Shown here: one piece after another, positions 34,775 to 43,036 of the stretch
How the letters are laid out: every line of letters begins with the position of its first letter
Position numbering within the stretch: position 1 is the stretch's first letter
Assembly (NCBI GenBank): GCA_031291445.1
Contig: JARLJA010000012.1
Span: 62,001 to 126,000 of the forward strand
Length of the DNA stretch: 64,000 nucleotides
From: Xanthobacteraceae bacterium
GTDB lineage: Bacteria; Pseudomonadota; Alphaproteobacteria; Rhizobiales; Xanthobacteraceae
Direction: 5' to 3'
Program-made: the position numbers and the translations under genes
The notes under the pieces: generated by a model
Seen by the model: the letters and a program-made list of their open reading frames with translations, nothing else
Database searches by the model: none
What the model was told of the DNA's origin: nothing

Positions 34775-35289
34775 CGCCCGGCCCCTTGCGCCGCAACCGA
34801 CCTGGCGACGGACTCACTGGCGCCCGATTCCCTGGCGCCCGATTCCTTGGCGCCATAGTCGTCCTTCCAGTGCCCCTCTTTCTTGAGCGCGTCGGCGACT
34901 TCCTTGGGCATGTAGGTCTCATCGTGCTTGGCAAGCACGGTATCGGCCCTGAAGACCCCGGACTGATCGATCGCGCCCTCGGTGACCACACCCTGCCCCT
35001 CGCGAAACAGGTCGGGCAGCATGCCCTGATAGGCGACCGGAAGCGTGGCGTTGCCGTCGGTCACGTCGAACGTGACGGCGAGGCGATCACCGCGGACCAC
35101 GGAGCCCGGACGCACCATGCCGCCGAGCCGAAAGCGCCGCCCCGGTGCGATGTGCTTTTCGGTCGCCATCGTCGGTGTCGAGAAAAAGACGATGGAATCC
35201 CGCAGCGCGTTGAGCACCAGTGCGGCGGCAACCGCCAGCACCGCGATTGCGCCTCCGATCATCGTCAGCCGTCGCTGCTTGCGCGTCAT
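34771..35289 (-). CDS. ccmE: Periplasmic heme chaperone CcmE (CycJ)
   Basis: A 172-residue membrane-anchored protein that binds heme covalently and hands it to CcmF. It has an N-terminal anchor (about 9-28), an OB-fold domain ([17 protein letters not shown]..., [16 protein letters not shown]) and the heme-binding site KHDETYMP with His122 and Tyr126. The tail after residue 145 contains three ESGA-like units that come from a 15-base DNA repeat at 34817-34854. It lies 15 bases after ccmI and overlaps ccmF by four bases. Confidence 0.95.
   Translation of the reverse strand: MTRKQRRLTMIGGAIAVLAVAAALVLNALRDSIVFFSTPTMATEKHIAPGRRFRLGGMVRPGSVVRGDRLAVTFDVTDGNATLPVAYQGMLPDLFREGQGVVTEGAIDQSGVFRADTVLAKHDETYMPKEVADALKKEGHWKDDYGAKESGARESGASESVARSVAAQGAGR
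34817..34854. repeat. 15-base direct repeat inside the ccmE tail
   Basis: CTGGCGCCCGATTCC occurs twice in tandem (34817-34831, 34832-34846), and a partial third copy TTGGCGCC follows. In the reading frame of ccmE it gives repeated ESGA-type units at the flexible C-terminus. Repeat number may vary between strains. Confidence 0.75.
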
Positions 35290-35304
35290 GCCAGCTCACC
35301 GCCG

Positions 35305-36408
35305 CTATTCGACAATTCCCAGCTCCTTCAGACCGTCGTTGAGCTGCCTGAGAAGGCCCTGGTCGTCCCCAACCGCCCGCCGCGCGTCGGCGACCGCGGC
35401 GCGGGACTTGTCGGCGTCACCCAGCACCATATAGGCGCGAACCAGGCGCAGCCAACCGGCCACGTCGCGGCCGTCCTGCTTTAACCGCCCCGCCAGCCGC
35501 TCGACCATGCGCTGGATCATGGCGGACCGGTCGCCGTCGGGCATCGCCTCGACCGCCGCGGCGTCGGTATCCGGAACCGCGGCGATGGGCGGCCCTCCGA
35601 CCCGCGCCAGCGACGCCTCGACCAGCGGCCGCCACGGCGCATCGGCCGGGGCGGTGGCCAGCATGGCACGCCACGCCGCCGCGGCATCCGCCTTGCGCCC
35701 GTCCTGCTCGGCCGCAAGACCCAGGAAGTACCGCGCTTTGACCTCGCCGGCGTCGAGCGCGACCGCCCGCTCGAACTCGTCCTTGGCCTCCTTGGTGACA
35801 ACGCCGCCGGCCGCCGCCGCCATCGCCTCGCCGAGATCGGCGCGGCGATCGGCGGTGTCGCCACCGTAGGTGATCACATTGCGGACCGCCCGCACCGCAT
35901 CGTCGTAGCGTCCGAGCTTCATCAAGACCGGTGCCAGCACCTGCCAGCCACGCGCATCCGACGGGTTCTTCTCGAGATGCGCTTCGACCTGGGCCACCAG
36001 GGCGTCCAGCGAGGCCGAAGCCGCGGGCGAAAGCGCCCGCGACGCGAGCGGAAAATCCGGGAGTTGCGGTGACCCCAGGTTCCAGTAGATCGACAGAGCC
36101 AGCAGGGGCAGGCCGATCAGGGCCACGACGGCGACGGCCCGCCGCACCCCGCGGCGCGTCACCGAGGGTGTCGCGGTTTCGGCTTCGGCCGCGGCGATCA
36201 GGCGGCGGCCGATCTCGACACGCGCTGCCGCGGCCTCGGCCGGCTGGATCAGCCCCGCGTCGCGATCGCGGTCGATTTCCGCGAGCTGGTCCTTGTAGAC
36301 CACCGTTTCCGCGCCGCCCTGGCCGGGCGCGGTGCGCCGGCCGAGCGGCCAGATCACGGCAAAAACGGCCGCCGCGGTCATCACTGCGAAAACAAACCAG
36401 AGCGACAT
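35305..36408 (-). CDS. ccmI: Cytochrome c maturation protein CcmI (CycH)
   Basis: A 367-residue inner-membrane protein that chaperones apocytochrome c to CcmF/CcmH. It has TM1 at about 2-21, a short cytoplasmic part with EIDRDRDAGLI, TM2 at about 88-108 and a periplasmic domain with tetratricopeptide repeats (RGWQVLAPVLMKLGRYDDAVRAVRN and ARYFLGLAAEQDGRKADAAAAW). It is the first gene of the ccmI-ccmE-ccmF-ccmH operon, which is the order of cycHJKL in Bradyrhizobium. The start is the ATG at 36408. Confidence 0.92.
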   Translation of the reverse strand: MSLWFVFAVMTAAAVFAVIWPLGRRTAPGQGGAETVVYKDQLAEIDRDRDAGLIQPAEAAAARVEIGRRLIAAAEAETATPSVTRRGVRRAVAVVALIGLPLLALSIYWNLGSPQLPDFPLASRALSPAASASLDALVAQVEAHLEKNPSDARGWQVLAPVLMKLGRYDDAVRAVRNVITYGGDTADRRADLGEAMAAAAGGVVTKEAKDEFERAVALDAGEVKARYFLGLAAEQDGRKADAAAAWRAMLATAPADAPWRPLVEASLARVGGPPIAAVPDTDAAAVEAMPDGDRSAMIQRMVERLAGRLKQDGRDVAGWLRLVRAYMVLGDADKSRAAVADARRAVGDDQGLLRQLNDGLKELGIVE

Positions 36409-36502
36409 TTATCGGGGTTCCCGGGCGGCGGCCTCCGCGTCCAGGCCCGCTTACACCAACGCAGAACCGCCGCGCAATTGGCAATTGCGCCGGTCGGGAC
36501 GG

Positions 36503-37900
36503 TCAGCCGCCGCGCGTGGCCTTGCTCTTGCGCTCGACCGTCAGCGCCACGTCGGCGGCCTTTCGCATCAGCGACGCATAGTCGCTGCCGAACAGGATCT
36601 CGCAGAACCGCACCGCCGCCTCGACCTGGATCTGCCGCAGCGGCCGCGTTTTCGCGTCGCTGGCCCGCAGCGATTCCAGCAACGCCTCGGTCGCGGCTTC
36701 GGTGTAATGCTGCAGATCAGAGAACGTGCGCAGCGTGACCTCGTTGATCGCGAGCTCACTGGCGTAGGTGCGGCACACCGCGACGAAATCGATGAGGCCG
36801 GCGGTCTCGTTGACCTCGTCCGGATCGATCTGAAAGCCCGCGATGATGTCCTTGTCCGACCGCTGGCGCAGCAGCCGCCGGACGCGTCCGGGAACGACCT
36901 CGATCTCCGATTTCAGGACGTTGGAGGTCTCGGCCCGGATGGCGGACAGCCGCTTGCCCCACGCGGAATCGTTTCGGACATCGAGTTCGGCACGCAGACC
37001 GCGCAGACTGTCGTGAATGACCTTGAGCCGGTGCGACAGGCTGTCCAGTCGCCCGCGCGCGATGTCCTCGCGCAACTGGGCGATATGATCGGAGGTCTCG
37101 CTGATGGCCATGGTCACGGCGACGCCGTAGGGCGTCGACGCAACCCGCGTTTCGTCGTCTGAACCGGCGATCGCGATCGCCAGCCGGATGATCTGCCAGG
37201 GCGCGGACATCTTCTGCCGAAGCGCCTGCAGGGCGAACGGCAGGCACTGCGGCGTTTGCAGCGCCGGAATGTTCAGCGCCTCCTGAACCGCGACCAGCTG
37301 GGAATCGGCGAGGTTGCGCACGTTGCCGGCGATCCGGGCGGTGAACGTCTCGAGGGGTTCCCGGTTCTTGAGCACGATGCCGACGGACCGCAGGTCCTCG
37401 ATCACGCGCGATCCGCCGATCCGGCTGAGGCTGCGCTGGTCGGCATCCCGCGCAGCCGGCGCGGTGGTCTGCTCGATCGCGACCGCCGCCGCGACCTGGA
37501 CCTTGCGAAGCGCGAGCTCGGACGCCGAATCCGACTCGGAAGCCACCTGTTCGAACTCGGCGATCGCCTCGGAAATCGCGTCGCGCGCCAGCCAGTTCCA
37601 GATCTGCGCGAGCGAACTCCGCCGGATCTGGCCGGGGCTCAGCGTGTCGCGATCCTCGACCAGGAACGGCTCGACCGGGCGGAAGAACGTCCGGGAGGTG
37701 TGAACGCCGCGCTGCCGGTCGTTGGTGTCGGCGGCGCGGACGATCAGACGCAACTGCTCCAGGACCAGAAGGGCGAGATCATCGTCGTTGCCCTTCTCGA
37801 CAGCCTTCTCGAACTCCCGCATCAACAGCGCCTGTGACTTGGGCGGGAGCTGAGCAAGATAGGCCTTCAGCCGTTCGATCGACCGTGCCGGCAGTTCCAT
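36503..37900 (-). CDS. Conserved-looking protein of unknown function, 465 residues
   Basis: A soluble, mostly helical protein without signal peptide or clear membrane segment. It starts MELPARSIERLKAYLAQLPP and ends with a Lys/Arg tail. The middle contains RGRLDSLSHRLKVIHDSLRGLRAEL, which could form coiled coils. I recognise no domain or catalytic motif. It is a single gene between the ccm operon and a divergently placed two-component region. A CtrA-like sequence (TTAA-N7-TTGA) is about 70 bases upstream of its ATG. GC-rich third positions and a consistent frame support that it is real. Confidence 0.75.
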   Translation of the reverse strand: MELPARSIERLKAYLAQLPPKSQALLMREFEKAVEKGNDDDLALLVLEQLRLIVRAADTNDRQRGVHTSRTFFRPVEPFLVEDRDTLSPGQIRRSSLAQIWNWLARDAISEAIAEFEQVASESDSASELALRKVQVAAAVAIEQTTAPAARDADQRSLSRIGGSRVIEDLRSVGIVLKNREPLETFTARIAGNVRNLADSQLVAVQEALNIPALQTPQCLPFALQALRQKMSAPWQIIRLAIAIAGSDDETRVASTPYGVAVTMAISETSDHIAQLREDIARGRLDSLSHRLKVIHDSLRGLRAELDVRNDSAWGKRLSAIRAETSNVLKSEIEVVPGRVRRLLRQRSDKDIIAGFQIDPDEVNETAGLIDFVAVCRTYASELAINEVTLRTFSDLQHYTEAATEALLESLRASDAKTRPLRQIQVEAAVRFCEILFGSDYASLMRKAADVALTVERKSKATRGG

Positions 37901-37969
37901 CGTCGATTAGTCCAGTATGCGTGGGTTTGGGGGGGCCGCAGCCTTCCCGCCACTATCGCCGCAACGTTG

Positions 37970-37984
37970 TTAAGAACGCGTTGA
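37970..37984. promoter_or_regulatory. CtrA-box-like sequence TTAA-N7-TTGA
   Basis: TTAAGAACGCGTTGA differs by one base from TTAA-N7-TTAA. It is about 70 bases upstream of the 465-residue gene and in an AT-richer patch. Confidence 0.3.
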
Positions 37985-38136
37985 GAAACAACAATTTGAC
38001 TTTTTGCCGACCGAACCAGCGGCGGAATCGCGGGATTGGAGCCCGCCGCCGCCAAGGCCCGGGGCGACAATTTAGGGCCCACGACCGGCACGACGTGCCA
38101 AGCCCTTAGAGGTATTATTGTAATTCGAAATTGTTG

Positions 38137-39537
38137 TCAGGCCGCCGGAAGGGTCAGCTCGGCCCGCAGGCCGCCGGTCGGCGAGCCACCGAGAGCGAGA
38201 CTGCCTTGATACAGCGCCGCCAAGTCCACCACGATTGCGAGCCCGAGCCCCGATCCCGGCTTGGACTCGTCCAGACGCTGGCCTCGGCGCGCCACCTGAG
38301 CCCGCTCGGCCGGCGACAGCCCCGGCCCGTCGTCGTCGACCAGAATCCGCATCATCGCCCCGCCGGGGCTACCGGACGCGACCGCCATCACCTCGACATC
38401 GACCCGGGTGCGAGCCCATTTGCAGGCATTGTCGACGAGGTTGCCGACCATCTCCTCAAGATCCTGACGTTCGCCGCGAAACCGCGGATGACCGGAGCTC
38501 CGGCATGCGATCGTGATGCCCCGATCGCGATGGATCTTCTCCATCGTGCGCCGCAACCCCTCCAGCACCGGGGCGACGTCGGTCACGGTCCCGATCACGG
38601 TCACCCGCGCGGCGATCCTCGCGCGCTCGAGATGGTGGGCGACCTGATCGCGCATGACGTCGGCCTGCTCGAGAACCTTGGCGGCAAACGGATCCGCGCC
38701 GTGGACATTGGCCTCGTTGACGATCACCGACAGCGGCGTCTTGATCGCGTGGGCGAGATTGCCGACATGGGTGCGGGCGCGTTCGACGATCTCGCGATTG
38801 GCGTCGATCAGCGCGTTGGTCTCGCGCGCCAAGGGCTCGATCTCCACCGGAAATTCGCCTTCCAGGCGCTCTGCGCGGCCGGATCTGATCGCCGCCAGCG
38901 AGTCCGAGATGCGCTTGAGCGGCGCCAGCCCGAACCGCACCTGGAAGATGGTGGTGAAAACCAGCACCAGCGACAGCGCGAGGAACGTGCCGCCCAGATA
39001 GTAATCGAAGGTACGGGTCTCGTCGAAGATCTCGGTTGCGTCGCCGGCGACCGTGATCAGGAACTTGCCGTCGCTGCCGAAGTCGACCTGCCGTTCGATC
39101 TGCCGCAGGCGCTGGTCTTCCGGCCCGGCGACATATCCGATCCGGACCCCGGCCGCAGTGAGCGGGCCGCTGTCGTCATCCAGCTTCGGCAGTTGCTTGT
39201 CCCACAGCGAACGCGAGGACCGCACGTCCGGCTTGTCGGAATCGAGGCGGCTGATCTGCCAGTACCAGCCGGACAGCGGAATCTCGAACAACGGCTCGCC
39301 GAGCGACTGAAACTGGTGTTCGGCGCCGTTTTCGTCCGGCGTCGTAGTCTCGGCCACCAGCGTGCGCAAATACAGATTCAAGCGGCGGTCGAACGAACGC
39401 TCGACCGCCTGCCGATAGACCGACGACAGCACGAAACCGGTCAGCACCAGGATCACCACGACCCACGCGGTGGCCGAGAGAAAAAGCCGCATGGCGAGCG
39501 AACTTCTGCTCTGTCTCCGAAGTTCGCGATACATCAC
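38137..39537 (-). CDS. Sensor histidine kinase, PhoQ-like H-box
   Basis: A 466-residue membrane kinase. TM1 is at about 17-40 and TM2 at about 180-200, with a periplasmic domain of about 140 residues between. A HAMP-like linker is followed by a HisKA domain with NLAHAIKTPLSVI (His263) and an HATPase domain (NLVDNACKWA, DDDGPGLS, GSGLGLAIV). The HAIKTPL form is also seen in PhoQ-type kinases. The frame starts GTG-ATG at 39537; either codon could be used. It lies 117 bases downstream of its response regulator gene, with hairpins between. Confidence 0.9.
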   Translation of the reverse strand: MMYRELRRQSRSSLAMRLFLSATAWVVVILVLTGFVLSSVYRQAVERSFDRRLNLYLRTLVAETTTPDENGAEHQFQSLGEPLFEIPLSGWYWQISRLDSDKPDVRSSRSLWDKQLPKLDDDSGPLTAAGVRIGYVAGPEDQRLRQIERQVDFGSDGKFLITVAGDATEIFDETRTFDYYLGGTFLALSLVLVFTTIFQVRFGLAPLKRISDSLAAIRSGRAERLEGEFPVEIEPLARETNALIDANREIVERARTHVGNLAHAIKTPLSVIVNEANVHGADPFAAKVLEQADVMRDQVAHHLERARIAARVTVIGTVTDVAPVLEGLRRTMEKIHRDRGITIACRSSGHPRFRGERQDLEEMVGNLVDNACKWARTRVDVEVMAVASGSPGGAMMRILVDDDGPGLSPAERAQVARRGQRLDESKPGSGLGLAIVVDLAALYQGSLALGGSPTGGLRAELTLPAA

Positions 39538-39555
39538 GGTGTTCTCTTACACGGT

Positions 39556-39592
39556 CGTCGTGGGCAAGAGGGCGATCGCAAGTCCCACGACG
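39556..39592. repeat. Inverted repeat between response regulator and kinase genes
   Basis: CGTCGTGGG and CCCACGACG form a perfect nine-base stem with a 19-base loop that contains the palindrome GCGATCGC. A second inverted repeat, CGGCCCG and CGGGCCG, follows at 39606-39645. Both lie in the 117-base gap between the regulator and kinase genes. Confidence 0.45.
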
Positions 39593-39654
39593 CGAGTGTC
39601 GCTTCCGGCCCGCCGTTCCGCAAGCCGTATTGCCGCGACGGGCCGTCCGAGTTG

Positions 39655-40326
39655 CTAGCGCGCATCGACGGGCGGCGTCAGCAGGTAGCCCAGCCCGCGC
39701 ACGGTCTGGATGATGTCGACGTCGAGCTTCTTGCGAATTCGCCCGACGAAGACTTCGATCGTGTTGGAGTCGCGGTCGAAGTCCTGGTCGTAGAGATGCT
39801 CGACCAGCTCCGTGCGCGAGACCACGCGACCGGCGTGATGCATCAGATAGGCGAGCAGCCGGTACTCGTGCGACGTCATCTTGATCGGATTGCCGTCGAC
39901 GCTGACGCGGCCGGTGCGGGTATCGAGCCGGACCGGCCCGCAGGTCAGTTCGCTCTGGGCGTGGCCGGTCGCACGCCGCAACAGGGCCCGCACGCGGGCC
40001 AGGATCTCCTCGAGGTGAAAGGGCTTCGCCACGTAGTCGTCGGCGCCGGCATCGAAGCCCTGGACCTTGTCGCTCCAGCGGTCGCGCGCCGTCAGAATGA
40101 GGACCGGCATGGTTCGGCCATTGCGGCGCCAGGCCTCGAGAACGGAAATGCCGTCCATCTTCGGCAGGCCGATGTCGAGCACGACCGCGTCGTAGGGTTC
40201 GGTATCGCCGAGGAAATGGCCTTCCTCGCCGTCGTAGGCGCGATCGACGACGTAGCCCGCGTCGGTCAGCGCCGTGGTGAGCTGGCGATTGAGATCTGGA
40301 TCATCTTCAACGACGAGAAGGCGCAC
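39655..40326 (-). CDS. OmpR/PhoB-family response regulator
   Basis: A 223-residue regulator with a receiver domain (LLVVEDD, phosphorylated Asp51 in VVLDIGLP, DDYVAKPF with the conserved Lys) and a winged-helix DNA-binding domain (MTSHEYRLLAYLMHHAGRVVSRTELVEHLYDQ...FVGRIRKKL). Paired with the kinase at 38137 by position and strand. The start is the ATG at 40326. Upstream on the same strand, 236 bases away, is the DHA2 transporter gene. The type resembles PhoP-like regulators, but targets are not known. Confidence 0.92.
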   Translation of the reverse strand: MRLLVVEDDPDLNRQLTTALTDAGYVVDRAYDGEEGHFLGDTEPYDAVVLDIGLPKMDGISVLEAWRRNGRTMPVLILTARDRWSDKVQGFDAGADDYVAKPFHLEEILARVRALLRRATGHAQSELTCGPVRLDTRTGRVSVDGNPIKMTSHEYRLLAYLMHHAGRVVSRTELVEHLYDQDFDRDSNTIEVFVGRIRKKLDVDIIQTVRGLGYLLTPPVDAR

Positions 40327-40562
40327 GGTCAGCTCCGCAACTGTGTATTGGCCCGACTGGCATCAGCATGGTCTCCGACGCCGTGAATGCCCGATGAACG
40401 GCGCAAGTCCGAATATTACATTTTTGTCACGCTCGCGGCAGGCGACATCCGGTCCCGTGCCGGCGATGGCAAAACGCATCGGAGCAAGCGGCGGGATCCG
40501 AATCGTTCCCTGCACCATGGCACGAACCATTTTGGCCGACCAACGCCGGCCGCGGCTCCCCG

Positions 40563-42113
40563 CTATTCGCCGACGTCGACGCCCGGCTTCGGCGCGTCTC
40601 CGAGCGGGCGCTCCTGCATCGCGACGATCGCCAGCGCGCCGACCGCAAGCAACGCCGCCGACGCGAGGAAGACGTAGCGGAAGGCCGCCACCATGTCCTG
40701 GCTCGTGGCCGACGCGAGATCGAGCTGGTCAAGCGATGACGACGGACCGCCGAGCTCGGCGAGCAGGATGGCCGTAAACAGCGCGACCGCGATGGCCGCC
40801 ATCAGCGACCGGAAGAAGTTCATCGCCCCCGTCACCGTGCCGACCTGGTGGCGGGCCACCGCCGACTGCACCGACACCACGGCCACCGGAAAGGTGGTGC
40901 CGAGGCCAAGGGCGACGATCGACAGCAACGCCAGCAGCTGCCACAGCGGCAGCGGCGTCGCCGCCGCCAATACCAGCGACGCGACGGCGCCGGTCGCAAG
41001 GCCGACCACCGAGATCCACTTGTAGCGCTTCATATGCATCATCACCCGCCCCGCGGCGGTCGCGCCGGGCACCGACAGGGCGACGATCGGAATCAGCGCC
41101 AAACCGGCCTCGCTGGCGCTGAGGTGATAGACCGACTCGTAATAGATCGGCAGGTGCACGGTCAGGCCGACCATGGTGCCGATCGCACAGGCCGCCGCGG
41201 TGAAGGCCAGCGGCACTACCGGCCCCGCCAGCAGCGGCAGCGGCAGGAACGGCTCGGCCACGCGACCCGCGCGCCACACGAAGATGCCGGCCAGCACCAG
41301 GACGAGCCCGATCAGCGCAAGCAGCGACGGGGACCGCCACGGCAGCACGTTGCCGCCCCAGGTCAGCACGAGCAGGAATGCCATGGCGGCGGCCATCAGC
41401 AGCAGGCCGCCCGCCCAATCGAGGCGGCGCGGCCGATGGTGGGCGGGAAGCGTCTTCAGGCGCGGCAGCAGCACGGCCATGGCGAGCAGCACCAGCGGCA
41501 GGTTGATCCAGAAGATCACCGACCAGTGCAGATGGTCGGCGATGACGCCGCCCAGTACCGGGCCGCCGGCACCGGCCGTCACCCAGACCATGCTGAAGTA
41601 GGCCTGGTAGCGGGCGCGCTCGCGCGGTGTGATGATGTCGGCGAGGACGGTCTGGACCAGCGGCAGGATGCCGCCACCGCCCAGCCCCTGCAAGAAGCGC
41701 GCGCCGATCAGGACGAGAAGGTTCGGCGCCACGGCGCAGGCGAGCGACCCGGCCAGGAACAGCCCCAGCGCCGCCGTCATCATGGCGCGGCGGCCATAGA
41801 TGTCGCTCAGCGAACCGAAGACGGGCGCCACCGACGTCGAGGACAGGAGGTAGGCCGTGATGACCCAGGACAGGTCGGCCACGTTCTTGAACTGCCGACC
41901 GATGGTCGGCAACGCCGTCGCCACGATGGTCTGATCGAGCGCGGTCAGAAACATCGCCATCATCAGGCTGAGCACGATGGCGCGAACCTGGATGTGGCTG
42001 AGCCGCGCCGGCGACGTCGCCGCGGACCCGGCGGCGTCCGTTCCAAAGGCGGAACGCGGGGCCGGCGTCGCCCCTTCCGCCGAAGCGGCGCGCTGTCGCA
42101 ACTGACCGTCCAT
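40563..42113 (-). CDS. Major facilitator efflux pump, DHA2 (EmrB/QacA) type
   Basis: A 516-residue inner-membrane proton antiporter with about fourteen helices. The first helix has LDQTIVATALPTI, the usual motif D1-like sequence of 14-helix drug transporters, followed by WVITAYLLSSTSVAPVFGSLSDIYGRR (motif A). It should export lipophilic or cationic compounds. The ATG at 42113, preceded by GGGAG, is chosen over 42146. No periplasmic adaptor (EmrA) or outer-membrane channel is next to it. It heads a minus-strand series with the two-component genes. Confidence 0.9.
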   Translation of the reverse strand: MDGQLRQRAASAEGATPAPRSAFGTDAAGSAATSPARLSHIQVRAIVLSLMMAMFLTALDQTIVATALPTIGRQFKNVADLSWVITAYLLSSTSVAPVFGSLSDIYGRRAMMTAALGLFLAGSLACAVAPNLLVLIGARFLQGLGGGGILPLVQTVLADIITPRERARYQAYFSMVWVTAGAGGPVLGGVIADHLHWSVIFWINLPLVLLAMAVLLPRLKTLPAHHRPRRLDWAGGLLLMAAAMAFLLVLTWGGNVLPWRSPSLLALIGLVLVLAGIFVWRAGRVAEPFLPLPLLAGPVVPLAFTAAACAIGTMVGLTVHLPIYYESVYHLSASEAGLALIPIVALSVPGATAAGRVMMHMKRYKWISVVGLATGAVASLVLAAATPLPLWQLLALLSIVALGLGTTFPVAVVSVQSAVARHQVGTVTGAMNFFRSLMAAIAVALFTAILLAELGGPSSSLDQLDLASATSQDMVAAFRYVFLASAALLAVGALAIVAMQERPLGDAPKPGVDVGE

Positions 42114-42252
42114 GGAACTCCCGGGCGCCTCGGCGCCGCAGATCAACGATGGCTACCCGTAGCAGCCCGTCGCCTTGCGAATAAGACCAGCCAGCGCATG
42201 GCCCTGCCCGGACGCGGCATCGCGAATCAGTGAACTTTGCGCGATCCCGGCT

Positions 42253-42768
42253 TCAGGTCTTCGGCCGCGTTCTACCCCGCGCCATCCGCGGCAACAGCGC
42301 CGGCCAGCGCACGATGTGATCCTCGAGGTCGGCGTCGTCGACGTCGTCCTCGCTCGCTTCCACGCGGCCACGGACGGATACGCCAGCCTCGTGAACCGTG
42401 TCCGGACTGCCGGACACCAGGGGATGCCACCAATAGAGATCGCGGCCCTCGGCGACCAGGCGATAGGCACAGCTGGGTGGCAGCCAATTCAGCGTCCGGA
42501 CGTTCTCCGGCGTCAGCCGGACGCAATCCGGAACCTTCTGGGAGCGGTTGGGGTAGTCCTTGCAGGCACAGCTGGTCGAATCGAGCAGCGTACAGCCGAC
42601 ATGGGTGAAGTAGATCTTGCCGGTATCCTCGTCCTCGAGCTTCTCCAGGCAGCAGCGGGCACAGCCATCACAAAGGCTCTCCCACTCGGAATCGGACATT
42701 TCCTCCAACGTCTTGGTTTTCCAAAACAATTCTTTTCGCCCTGTCAATGGAACGGTTCGCTGCATCAT
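42253..42768 (-). CDS. YcgN/UPF0260 family cysteine-cluster protein
   Basis: A 171-residue cytosolic protein with at least eight cysteines in the order C33, C36, C39, C40, C59, C67, C69, C82. [16 protein letters not shown] and CACKDYPNR are the family signatures, and WHPLVSG..DTVH follows. The cysteines probably bind zinc or an Fe-S cluster; the function is not established. The start is the ATG at 42768, since the upstream frame is arginine-rich and overlaps the divergent region. It lies divergent to the PBP1A-type gene. Confidence 0.9.
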   Translation of the reverse strand: MMQRTVPLTGRKELFWKTKTLEEMSDSEWESLCDGCARCCLEKLEDEDTGKIYFTHVGCTLLDSTSCACKDYPNRSQKVPDCVRLTPENVRTLNWLPPSCAYRLVAEGRDLYWWHPLVSGSPDTVHEAGVSVRGRVEASEDDVDDADLEDHIVRWPALLPRMARGRTRPKT

Positions 42769-43036
42769 GATTTCTTCAACCGACGGCCTCGAGCTCCGCC
42801 GGGTGCGGACGCGGCGGTCACGGCATAGAGCTGCCCCGCCCGGACGCTCCGCTCTCCTTAGCCTTTTCCGCCGGAAATCCCAAGGAGACCATTGGTTTGT
42901 GCCCTTCGCTCGGGTAGAAGATCGCATCACCTGCCGGCGCAGTGATCCGCCACAGGGTTGCCTTAACAGGTCCGCATCGTCTGCCCGGCGCGCCGACAGG
43001 TGGGCCTGAGCGACGTGAAGTTGGTCGAAGGTTCCG

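Noticed and set aside
32297-34858. An 853-residue plus-strand open frame
   Set aside because: It covers ccmH, ccmF and the ccmE tail in antisense, with low-complexity Gln/Arg/His composition; the ccm genes are unequivocal.
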